A DNA stretch of 64,000 nucleotides, from positions 103,308 through 167,307 of the forward strand of contig JTDE01001107.1 of NCBI GenBank assembly GCA_014338405.1, in the 5' to 3' direction. The notes beneath the pieces are model-generated. The model searched no databases. It was not told the origin of the DNA and saw only the letters and a list, made by a program, of their open reading frames with translations. Shown here one piece after another: positions 35,107 through 45,999 of this stretch. This stretch comes from Paragonimus skrjabini miyazakii (taxonomy: Eukaryota > Platyhelminthes > Trematoda > Plagiorchiida > Troglotrematidae). Numbering within the stretch: position 1 is the stretch's first letter; each line of letters starts with the position of its first letter. The translations under genes were made by a program, and so were the position numbers.

Positions 35107-36433
35107 GTAACTGTCAGAGTTATCATAAAAGGGTGTTGCGGACTGATTTTCAGTGCTCCTTTAATCCTTCCCTGTCAGCGTGTACAGCACACTGCAGGCG
35201 TACAAACAAGTATTAGCAGTAACGTGTAAACGATACTTGATACCTCACGAAGACATTTTAGACTATTTAACTAAAATTAGCTCATTCATTCGACTTTGAT
35301 CTATAAAGTTGACTCTAGTCTTTGGCTCCCCCCCCATCAGGTATGTGTATTGGGTGAACTTCGGTCACCGTTCCAAACATGTAAGTGGCGGGTGAAGAGG
35401 CTAGTCGGTACTAAGTCAATAACAAGTCTTTAATCACGTTTCACACAGCAGTTGAGTTCGTGGATACTATCGCACGGAAAACAAGATGTCAGTAACAATC
35501 GACAATAAGTGGTCCATCAGGATTTTCACACCGGATAACGTGCACCTGGAAGCACCTCGTATGCACCTACATTACTCGTTAGTATAAACAATGGTGGTGA
35601 ATCATGCATCCCTGACAGGATATCAAACTCATCAATTCGTCTGTGTGAGTTTTCAGGTGATCCGTATAAGGTATCATAAACAAACACAGTGCATTCATTT
35701 ACTCACGGTTTTTTAACGTAAAAGACCAAATACGCTAAAAAATCTATCATATTACTATGTCATCATCACAGAAATTTACAGCAGCACACAAAAACCATAC
35801 TGCTCTGAATACACTGGGATAAACCAGAACTGCAGTTGAGTCATTTAATGGAACATAATATTCTGCTTCAAAATATTGTCTGAGTGGTCTTTGTTGTAAA
35901 CTTTATCTTGGACACAAATAGTACAGATTGATTCCTGTATAAAAACAAAATTATATATCTGACGAAACATCCGACGTTGATGTTTCGTTCATCCTTTACT
36001 CCATTTATCCATTATCTCTACAAGTTACGTAGGTTTAAATGGACAAATAATTTAACTCAGGAGAACCGAAAATATCTGCATTTGAGTTCGGTGCCTTTTT
36101 TCGTTAGCGTCTGTCTAAAACCATTGCTGCGAGAAAATTGAGAGGAACCTTGATATATACTCACACAAGTATGATCAAAAATTTCGCACTTTGAGGTTGT
36201 TTTACCAGGTGAGACTACAGGAGACTAGATTCTTTGACTAAAAATCAAGTGAAGACCTTCAAACAAGCATATACAATCAATGAATATCATTTTAGCAAAA
36301 ATGAACAAGTGGTTTCAACGGCGGGTATACTTCCTGTGTGACTGTATTCTGTGAAGTGTACAAGAAAAGTGGAACATATCCGACAGGTATGTGGAAGTTC
36401 GTACTGCATAGATTACATTATTTCCAGACTAAC

Positions 36434-36675
36434 GCTTCGATCTTCTGCATGGTTGCTCAAAGGAACGTATAAGTAACGCGCAATTCAAGAATTGAACGAC
36501 CACAAAATTGCTGTTATCATCACTGAGCAGGCGAAATCCAACAGTTTCTGGCCCATTGTTCCCTCTGGATCTTGCCTTGACCAAAGATCCTCCGCTGGCT
36601 AAGTAGACGATGAGTATGAATAGTTCCAACGAACTGATCAGTTTTGTGTAGAGTGGAGATCGTTCAATCGGACAG
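36434..36675 (-). CDS. candidate exon with membrane segment, unknown product
   Basis: A minus-strand frame of about 80 codons opens after GGTTAAATAG and closes before GTTAGT, a passable donor, with TAG in frame just beyond it. The peptide starts CPIERSPLYTKLISS, then has a hydrophobic stretch LELFILIVYLASGG that could span a membrane, a polar part RSRGNNGPETVGFRLLSDD, and FVVVQFLNCALLIRSFEQ. No family is recognised. The orientation is opposite to the candidates at 34-35 kb, so it would be a different gene. Confidence 0.25.
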
Positions 36676-36926
36676 CTATTTAACCCTTAATTACTGCTCG
36701 CTGGTTCTAGAGATCCAGAGTACTCTATTAAGTTGCATGATTTAGAAGGTGCGTCTGTAATAAAGCTACATTTTTGGGTACTCTCCAACTCAACGCAATC
36801 TATCCGTTCTGCAGCGCTTAGTTTTTTAGACGTTTCTCAAACTAAACGCAATCATACTAGGATGTCCAGGTCCTTTTCATTAGGACTGAGTAATGCCGGT
36901 ACCGTGTGAGTATGTGTAATTATTTA

Positions 36927-37154
36927 TCAAGTAGATACGTAAATAATCGACTTGTTTAACTGTTTTATTTTAGTTTTTGTAATTTCAGCTTCTACAGCTG
37001 TTTTGGTATTATGCAGTAATGTGTTCAGATATTTTTTGATTTTTCCGCTGAACTGTTTCGAAAGAGTGTCGGTCGAATTCGTAACAGCGATTGCAATATT
37101 AGAAGCATCCTGTTGTGCCTGCATCCTAGTATCAACATTTCCGCAGAAAACCAT
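36927..37154 (-). CDS. candidate helical exon, unknown product
   Basis: On the minus strand, TTTTTTTATAG, an excellent acceptor, is followed by an open frame with a long amphipathic, Lys- and Thr-rich stretch: QDASNIAIAVTNSTDTLSKQ, then KIKKYLNTLLHNTKTAVEAE. It looks like a helix or coiled coil. It ends at a TGA with no good donor before it. The antisense frame is simply its hydrophobic shadow. Confidence 0.2.
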   Translation of the reverse strand: MVFCGNVDTRMQAQQDASNIAIAVTNSTDTLSKQFSGKIKKYLNTLLHNTKTAVEAEITKTKIKQLNKSIIYVST

Positions 37155-37999
37155 CGCTATAAAAAAACTCTGTGTAACAGCAGATTGTCTAGAACAAAAC
37201 TGTTATGGATACAATATTTGTACCATGCAGATTTGTAAGCCAAGCTGAGTCTCTAGTTATGAACACCAGAAGGTTACATTTGACATATCAATTGCATAAT
37301 TTTCGAGTTATACTGTTTGATTCATACTGAATTACAAATCTACTGGTCACGTTTTCTCTCTATGAAAGCATTTTTTGACAATTATCTAACATGCATAAGC
37401 CCTGGGGAACCAGCGTAGTATAAAGTATATATACACTTAATAGATCTGTTGCTTCCAGTTCTGTTCTAGTAGATGTGATTTTTCCGTTTTGCAGCACATA
37501 TCTTCTGAGGCGTGTCCAAAATTAGGCACAAGCATATTTGCCTACTTGAAATACAATCACAAAAGCTGAGTTATAACAGTTGTGCGTGAACCTGCACAAT
37601 AATGCAGCATGTTGGTATGCGTATAATCTATTTCTCTGTTTGCCTCATTCTTAGTCTGAATAGTGAAGTGCATGTGAACGCTTTAGTATGATATAATGCT
37701 ATATTTTTGTATTCGTTTGAGAACTAAGAGCAGGTAGGTTAAGAGAGCATCTGCTGACTTTAAAACAAGTGGGTTTAGTATTTTCACCGAACAGCAAAAC
37801 TAGTAATAACCAGCGCGAAAAGACAGGTAGTGTAAGCGAACCAGACAGTTCTCGTTGAGGTTAGACGGTAAGACACACTTGCAAGACACAATACTGATAA
37901 CATTTATATAGATAATTAATGTTAAACGAACTAATGTTGAGCATTCCTGAGTGCATTTTGACAGTCTCACTTCAGAGCTGACAGAATAAGATTGTTGTT

Positions 38000-38215
38000 G
38001 ACAGTTAAATCTATCGCCATCAGACACTTCAACTCACAACTGTGTGTGCAAAAGCAGATTGTACAAATCCACCACCTCCGTTGGCTAAACAATCCCAAGA
38101 CACTTGAAGCCTTGGCGAACCTAGATCACTGAACACATTCGGGCGCGCCTCATGACAGACACATGTGATCCTCGGTTATTCACCAACACTCTTACCTCTC
38201 TACAGTAGATCGTGA
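38000..38215 (+). pseudogene. Penelope-like element 3' tail remnant
   Basis: One frame reads SIAIRHFNSQLCVQKQIVQI, matching the AIAIRxxxPxLCVQKQFV tail of PLE proteins. The DNA beyond it aligns with the 3' end of the PLE at 53.7-53.85 kb (TTGTACAAATCCACCACCTC and CATGACAGACACATGTG blocks). RT and nuclease core are gone. It probably belongs to the same lineage as the 53 kb copy. Confidence 0.6.
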
Positions 38216-38539
38216 TCCACCCAGTGTATGCATTTCTTAACGACTTATTTTATGTTCTCTGATTTTTGGACTTAGTTCCCACATACCTTACGTAGTTGAA
38301 AAACCTTTTTGAGGATGACCGAACCAACTGTTGTTCCAAATTGACCGTGTCTCCGAGGTGACATAATTGAATAAATATTTGTCGTCATGTCTATCACTGT
38401 GATCCCCTCTAAGCACCTTCAATCAACAATTCATGAAAGTATAAGAAATAGAAAGTATAATGGGTGTTCGAGACTTTGGTAGACTTAACTTGGGCATCAC
38501 ATAAATAACCCCAGCTTTTGCATTCACATATATCCTCCA

Positions 38540-38700
38540 GCCAGTCTCCATCGAAAAGACTCAGTTTACTTGAGTTTCGCTTGCATCAGAGCTCGTCTGT
38601 GGTGCATACGTTTACCTCGCAACTGGGATTTGAACCAGGGACACGCTTTCAAGAGGCAACCATCTGGATCACTGCACCGTTGACCTCACACTAGGTAGAT
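38540..38700 (-). repeat. tRNA-like dispersed repeat, family B (copy 2)
   Basis: The clearest copy of the family. On the minus strand, TGATCCAGATGG (A-box-like) and GGTTCAAATCCC (near-perfect B box) are spaced about as in a tRNA gene, followed by AGTTGCGAGG. The arms of a tRNA cloverleaf are not all present, so it is read as a SINE head rather than a tRNA. Confidence 0.6.
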
Positions 38701-39224
38701 ATGTGTACCATTGACGAATTCTAAGAACGAAACTCGGATCTGGTGGTTTTCTTCGAAAGAAGCCTACTGGACTGTCTGCATGAATGCGACCAAATGTGAC
38801 CGACGTACATTTGAGATGAAATTATGAATTTTTGTGATAACATGATATCCGTGTTTTATAGAAAGTTTTCAAAACACTTTATAAAAGGACCAACTTACTT
38901 CTGGTGAATGGTAACAGTCCGTACCTTGTCGGATGTTTCGGTTGAAAGAGTCATAAATATGGAACTACATTACCAATGTGGTACCAGTTAGTGGGTTATT
39001 ATTGCAAGGGGAGCTGTTACGAATAATGTAGGCTTTAGCTGGGTCCTTACTGTTGGCAGACTTGGTCATTATTCTACCAGATGTATGGAACCAAGCCAAC
39101 AACTCAGAGATTTCTGAAAATGAGGTTAAAGTCTTTCATAGCAGGATCTTTTCTAAATTGTCAAATCTACCAAACACAATTGCAAATCTCAACAGTAAAG
39201 TAGGCGAATTCCACATCGAACTCT

Positions 39225-39425
39225 GCTAAATTCTGCTCGGGCGGTCAATCTCCTAGATTATCTGGTGGATTCCACTAATCGCACTGTGTTGGGTGGGCAA
39301 CTGAGCCGTAATGCGACATTTTCGAGTTTTCTGTGTGACTTCGTCGCTTAGCTGACGGAGCACCGGTTTCGGCTGAGCATTACATATTAAAAACCTGTTT
39401 TTTTCGTAACTGGGTCTCATAGATT
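39225..39425 (+). repeat. tRNA-like dispersed repeat, family A (copy 6)
   Basis: Carries the full-length order seen at 21.5 and 52.1 kb: GTCAATCTCCTAGATTATCT, GTGGATTCCACTAATCG, GGTGGGCAACTGAGCCG, then GACTTCGTCGCTTAGCTGAC (A-box region) and a GTAACTGGGTCTCATAG end. Confidence 0.6.
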
Positions 39426-41364
39426 ACTTATGTTTTATTAACACACGTAGATAAAATAACTCATTTTAGCGGGCTAGCATAATCTTTTGGTAAAACATCT
39501 GTGGGTAAATTGGTCTCAGACCACTGCGATAAATACTGTCCAAAACAGTTTCGATTTTTAATTTGTGTGCGGACCACTGTACTAAATTCTCGCTCACTAT
39601 AACAAGAGGACGGAGTATCAATATGAAACCATCTTGTTTTTGCCCACAAAGGAGGATATTTTACATGCTGTCACAGTCATACTTGCATCACCATATAACT
39701 ATCGTAACTAGTAATATCTGCACGGCTCCGATTCTTCATTAAGGTGCGATTCACTTGACAAACGTTTCTTTCTTCAAGATAAAAAGGTGAGAAAGTAATA
39801 TGCACCTGTACTAATTATTATTAAGAGGCACAAAATTTTACATGATGTGGTACTCATATGAAATGGTGCCTCCACTACTGAACACCAGTTTTAGTTGTTC
39901 GGTATTCTGGATTTCGATGATTTTCTTTTGATTGTTGAATCCTTGCTTTTTTACTTGACCCATGAATTATCCGTTTTCCAGGCAGGTATCTCCAAGTTAT
40001 TGAAAATGTTGGCAGGGATTTGCAAGTTTCTCTTCAAATATTACAGATACGTGTGATATTTTTCAAGGTCAAGGCTGAATAGAAAGAAGGAGAAAACAGA
40101 GCGTTTAGCTAACCTACCGTCACTAGCGTGTGGCCTACTGAGCCGGACAACGTCAATCGTAGTAAGCAAATCCGATTCCCAGTGGCAACGTCTCTTTCAC
40201 AACTCAACAGTATATTTGTGGACTTAAACATCCCTACAGTGATGGGCTGCTGTGGACCTAGTGAATTTGAAACTCTCTCAAATGGGGAGACGCCACCTCA
40301 GTAGAATCGGTCAATGTTATGACAGGTGAACAAACTATCTGAAAGGTTTCTGTTGACCTCATAAAAGCATTAGTAAGATCCGCCAAGATAAATATATGAA
40401 AATGAATTCATAGTTAGTTGCAAGCATGGCGAGAAGGCAACACTGGAACCGAATATTTGGTCATACAACATGCATCATTAGTTATATGCTTCATTAGCAC
40501 AGGTGAGTAAAATAGCAATTTGTAATCTGCTGGTGTGATGTCTAAGTGTAAAGGATTTTAATCGAAAGAAGAGCGTTTGTATCTAACTCGAATAGTAAAA
40601 TGCTAAATACATTGTAATTATCGATGCCCAAACTGACTCAGTTATTCATCCGTATGCATTAAATCCTCATCCATCAAGAAAGGAAGAAGAAAACCAAAGT
40701 ACGATGATTCATACTTTCATGGAACACATGTATTTTCAAGTTGCTAAGGTCGCCAAAATGGATCTAAAAGTCCGTATTCAAATAGTTTAGATACACGCAG
40801 TATTCTTCAAAGTCACTGGCTCAGAACCAAAAGCAGAACAACTGAGCCGGGGTAATTCACCATGTGTGGAGCCAAGAAACGTTGTCCGGATTGAGTGGTG
40901 AAGACAACCACGCTCTATAGTCAATGAGCACCTCTTCTAAAGGGGCAAGGGAGACCTTCCTCTAAGTGGTTGATCTAACTGTAAATAAGACGAATGAACT
41001 GTCTGAATAATTCGCGTCGGTTTTTGAATGAAACTGTAAGGAAAACTCTCTCCGAGCAAGGTATGAAGATGAATCCACAACTGATTACAAACAGAAAGAT
41101 AGGCTTGAAATCAAACCATCAGCAGCATGGGGAAAGCAGACTGCCAAACTTCACACCATATGACGTTGCACAAATAGGTTGGCTACCCAGGCCTTATGGG
41201 TAACCCTGTCTGCTACAGCGTGAACATCGCAAAGGCTACTATGATGTAAAGGGAGATTTCAGACGTCAGCAAACTCCTTACAGCCTGTTGACGAAGGACA
41301 CTAGCGGTGGATAAAGAAAAAACTATTTGATGCTGCTTCAAACGTGAACACCATTCATGCTTGA

Positions 41365-41543
41365 TCGCAGCCTTCGCATTCGGATAAGCCTTTCGGCTAG
41401 CCTACTTCGAAAGGAAGCACTAGACTTAAGTTTCGCTGTTACTAGAGCCCACCAGTGGTATATACACTTGTCCGGATCTAAGTATGCACACTCACCTTTC
41501 GAAGTGGGTAGCCAAAAGGCCTATTCGAAAGCGAAGGCTGCGA
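41365..41543. other. long inverted repeat (hairpin-forming)
   Basis: A 50-base left arm (41365-41414, TCGCAGCCTTCGCATTCGGA...) and a 49-base right arm (41495-41543) are reverse complements at about 86%, separated by about 80 bases that pair partially near the arms. Possibilities are a foldback element, a miniature transposon, a hairpin RNA precursor or a chance product of tandem inverted duplication. No flanking target duplication was found. Confidence 0.75.
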
Positions 41544-42751
41544 ACTTCAACTACTTATTAGGTGTTGGCTGTTAGATTTTTGATAATTATTCGACCGAGT
41601 TGACTACTCAGCCGTTCACATACATTTACTTTTGTAGCTCACCAAATATCCCGAGAATAGTCACTTCAGTGTAATGGTCAACCGAGTGTGTTGTAATTGA
41701 AACAACACGGAAGTGGTGTATGGCAGTGTTCTGTACTAGAAACACGGTTATTTATTTCGTTTGTTTCATAAAACCCCTTGTTCATAAACCTTTTACTGTC
41801 GACGACATGAAAGATTAAGCACACATTGAAAGATGCAACAGAAAACGAAAATTTGCCTAAGGACCTGAGCCCTCTGCACCATCGGGCTACAGACAGCCGA
41901 CTGTTGTTTATCATCACCATATATTGCGCAATGTATACTTGACTGTATTACAGCACATAGAGCACCCTCGATGGTGAACAACTGTACACTACTGTCAGTG
42001 AACGATTGCTTTGAAGGTTTCGGTCTATTTTAATCCGATTAGGAGAACATATTCCTTCGGCTTTGACTGCTTGTTAAATTGGTCTGAATGTTTCATCACG
42101 AACCTTCCTCAATATCTTTTCACTCACCGCGTTTCTCACTTTGAATTGAACAATCAAACCTGTAGACAGAAGCGCTTGAAGGGCAGAGCTGTTATTGCAA
42201 AATTATTATGCAGGTAGACAAAACAGATTTCAGCACTACGTCTACTGTGGTATCACCTCAGGCCGTTTAAATCAGGATGGTCATCTATATAATACTGACG
42301 TGTAACACATGGTTAACTTCTAGCGTATTGGTTTAATCACCAATCTCAAGTTGTATAACATGCCTTTAACCAAAGTAACCAATCTCGAGAAAATTATCTG
42401 AGGTTATGACGTCCGATTAGCCATTAACACACAGGTAGTACTCATTCGAAGATGTAATGAAATAATATGTCTCAGTCAACCATTACAGCGCCATCGGCTG
42501 AATATTTCGACTGAGAGCTCAAAATACGTATTCCAAAAGCCTAGCTAATTTTTGAAAAAAGTCATGCTATTAGATGTGTATCTACAAAATGAAGCGGCAC
42601 TCGACCATTCAAAGTTAACTTTGATTTACTGTTGGTCGCTGGATGATGAAGTGCGCTTACTGTATGTTTCCTACACTATGCATCGGCCTGGTTTATATTA
42701 CCGGTTCTTGTAATCATATTCAGTATTTTCTTTTAATTTTTACTCTTGCAG

Positions 42752-42930
42752 TGGCCGACGTTCTCATTCCATCTACTGTAGCCTGTACACTTTCCGTTTA
42801 TGAGTTTCTGGGAACAGTTCAATTTGATATGCCTAGGGCATTCGTATCTTCAGCTTTCTCCAGTCAACAGACTTCCTTTGATCAGATCCCAGTCGCCAAA
42901 CCTAGACAAAATTTGATGGCTCACTTATAA
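42752..42930 (+). CDS. candidate terminal exon, unknown product
   Basis: A textbook acceptor (TTTTAATTTTTACTCTTGCAG) precedes 59 open codons with richer GC than the surroundings, ending at TAA: ADVLIPSTVACTLSVYEFLG, then QQTSFDQIPVAKPRQN. Incoming phase is 1. No poly(A) signal is obvious just after the stop. No family is recognised. Confidence 0.25.
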
Positions 42931-43056
42931 AAACAACAATAGACTTGCGCGCGCTTCTTGTTTGAATTAACCGGTTAATGTTTTTGGCTACATTTTGGCC
43001 TAAACTCTATTCAACCGGTTTGCCAAATGACTACCATCATATTAACCTGTTTGTAG

Positions 43057-43292
43057 GTCTGAATGAGGACGGACCCCTGAACTGGAGAGGAAGACAGGTT
43101 CTTTTGGAGTCTAAAAAGAACGATGTCAGGGTTAAACGCATTTCTATAAATGTTGACCACCTGAAAAGTTTAAACGAATGCGATGTTAAACTCCTCTATA
43201 CTAAACGTGACCATTTCTTAAAGTGCACAAAGTGCGTACAGCACAATCGTTTAATGTCACAGGTTGATTTAAATGTGGCAACTGCTGGTTAA
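43057..43292 (+). CDS. candidate exon, basic peptide, unknown product
   Basis: Follows ATTAACCTGTTTGTAG and stays open for 78 codons to a TAA. The peptide looks natural: NEDGPLNWRGRQVLLESKKN, VRVKRISINVDHLKSLNECD and a CTKC pair with neighbouring His. It is basic with alternating hydrophobic residues. It could be host exon or an old transposon fragment; neither was recognised. Confidence 0.25.
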
Positions 43293-45080
43293 GAAGTCTG
43301 TGGAAATAAGAGAACAGCGATCAGCTAGAAGTGATGTTTGATTCATATTGTGCAGAAATCCCCTACCACTAACCAGTAATTGGTCAGGTGAGATCTTGGA
43401 TTAAATAGCTTGATGGTCCAAAAATAAAAACGTATGAAAACTATGAGCTTTCGTAAGGTCTATAATGGCTGCCAAACCGCACGATAGTGAGTAGCGTCTA
43501 CTTTTTTACTCAAGCAATCACGTCAGTCATGGGGTTGAAGCTCAAACCTTTTGGAACCACGTTGTTGTTCATCAATGCATCTTAAAGAATGTGTCCGTGC
43601 GAGGATTACCGAACTGTCAGTCTGAATTGTAGAATAGCCTTTGATATTATGATTTGTTACTTGCACGATTTGACAGCAGCATTAATATGAGGCGGTCGTT
43701 CCACCAGCTGAACGCCGATTGTCGATGCGTTAATAGTCACAGACTGCATAAATGTACTTGAATGCACATGCACTGCATGCTCGCGCCCAGAAAAATTTGT
43801 TGGCTGAAGCCGGTCAAACCAGTTTAACCGTCGCTCCCATGCGAGACCTCGCCTGGACGGCCTGAACAATAACGAGACTCCTCCGACTTAGGGGAACATC
43901 ACAAACGGCTGACGCCGACTCGCAGGCCGTACAGTTCAACTGATCACTATATAATTTCTTGCCTGCAAACTATCCACTGAACTTCCTCTCAACTGACAAT
44001 TTTGAGATAAGAGTAACCGTTAAAAACTAACTCGGCCTTCGTGGAATTAAGTAAACTGCCACAAATATTCCTCTGATTGTGTAGGTTAAACTCCAAGAGA
44101 AACCGCGCGACTATTTCATACCTGACTCTCTCGAAGGGTTGTCAACTGTCTGAAATTACTCATTAACTTACAAACACCGGAAGAATTCTAACCATTATCA
44201 CTCTGGTATACAGATAACTTTATCAGCTATAGTTTATCTTTTACTGCCTTTCAAACAGACAGTAACACTGAATGATGGGAACACACTGAGGGATTCTTAG
44301 GTTCATTTTTGTGTGAACTCCTGTGGCCACCAAGAACCAAGCTTACTTGTTCGGATGATAATGAGCTCAAACTGTTAGTCATGGAGGCAATAAATAAGAA
44401 CCAATGAATGATAAACTGTCCAAAACACGCTTTCTTCGTCTTGTTTTAGGGATGTCTTGAGCAACTACCTGGAATATGATCAAATAATTCACACACTGTG
44501 TGCCAATGCATTTCACTTTATACCAACGCGCTTGCGTGCTTTCAGTGTATGGATTTCTCTTACAATTGAGAAAATCATGAATACAGATTCAGAGGCCTGT
44601 CCATGTGTAGGCTGCATTGTCACGTTTGTTTCATGATGGCATGGAAGTTAGTTACTGATATTATCATGCACTACTCATGTTGTTTACCAGTAATCCGCCA
44701 CTATAGCTGTAGGAGAAATTAAATGAAAACATTGTGTCCCTACCTGTTTAGCGCGACATTCTTACCTAATTGACCTAACAAGAACAGATCAATGAAGACC
44801 TGCACTGCCATCCCTGGTAGATTGAACAGGAACATTTCGGTCTTCGAATCAAATTTGTCACAGTTGATCGTAGCTTCCTCACTTGGGTATACGATTTGAC
44901 TGGTTCCTATCGATTCTCGCTATAATTAGAGCGAAATGTATTTACTACTTTGTGAGTGTCGAGAGACATATGGTTTTGCAACACGCCTCGATATACTGGA
45001 TACCAGTTTACTCCCACTTAGGCGTGTCGTTTATACAATTGCACATTTATCAATGTGTAGTAGTATAGATTAACCTAAAA

Positions 45081-45960
45081 GTCACGATCATCATTATCAT
45101 AATCATAGACAGCAATATATCAGTGGTTCACACTGATGCTCAACTGCCACACAACCATGAAGAAGAAGAAACAAACTCTGTTTAAGAAGAGAGAAGAAAA
45201 AAGGGAGAGGGTAGAGGACCTAACAGCTAAAAATAGCTACGTCTATATTCAAACATAAAACATCAAGGCGCCTACACCTTGCAAACAAACAACCGAGCTG
45301 TAAGTGAAAGTAAGGCGTCATCAGCAAGACAGCTTCCTCACGGCTTTCACTTCCCCGCGTCATTAAGTGCACTCACTCCACAGACAACTCGGTCAAACAA
45401 CGACAACATTTACGCCACTGAGCTCGGTTAGCCGTCATCTCACCGAAAGTTTCAAGCCACCGACTCTCTGAGTCGCGAGGACTCCAACCCGGGAGACGAA
45501 CCCGATCTACAGTGGCCAACCCCTTCGTGAACGATTTCATTTGTCTATGCCAGGTCATCATCTGTCCACCTCGCACCTTACGCCAATCGGCCGCAGCGTC
45601 GGCAAACAGTGCTCGGTGTGGCAAGCGATTAGCTGGCATTCTTAGTACATAACCTAACCACCTAAGTCTGTGCAAATGTAATGACTGAACGAAAGAACTC
45701 GTTTGACAATCAGTGCCAAACACCCGCCCAACCTCCTCGTTGCTTATTCGTTGGTGCCACCCGATACAAGCGACTGAACGCCGGCATCGATGGTCGAATA
45801 CCTGAAGGCGGTTCACGTCCTCTACTCTGATCGGCCATGTTTCGCTGCCGTAAAGTAATGCAGCCCTCACTGTAGTCTTATATACGCGACCCTTAAGTTT
45901 CAAGGAAATACCTCTCTGTCGCCATAGGTGCCCCCAGATTAGTAAACACCGCGCACTGAT
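45081..45960 (-). pseudogene. RTE-like LINE, 3' end (C-terminal region)
   Basis: The minus strand reads LWRQRGISLKLKGRVYKTTV, ALLYGSETWPIRVEDVNRLQ, VFDHRCRRSVACIGW, HLHRLRWLGYVLRMP and a Trp-rich end. This is the well-known C-terminal region after the RT domain in RTE-like non-LTR retrotransposons. The RT and endonuclease are absent, so it is a 5'-truncated copy, normal for LINEs. The frame is open for 176 codons to the TGA at 45373, suggesting a fairly young insertion. Beyond the stop the element continues about 300 bases as 3' UTR and appears to end in an ATGATTATGATAATGATGA-type simple tail. Confidence 0.8.
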
Positions 45961-45999
45961 GCACTACCCGTCTTCAAGATGGTTCTTGTGTGGAATGCT

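Noticed and set aside
36952..37248. 98-codon hydrophobic plus-strand frame as a membrane protein
   Set aside because: Its hydrophobic run is the antisense image of the Lys-rich minus-strand frame, and it has no supporting splice or homology signal.
38625..38671. Functional tRNA gene
   Set aside because: A- and B-box-like sequences are present on the minus strand, but the acceptor stem and anticodon arm do not pair; the same sequence recurs as a dispersed repeat.
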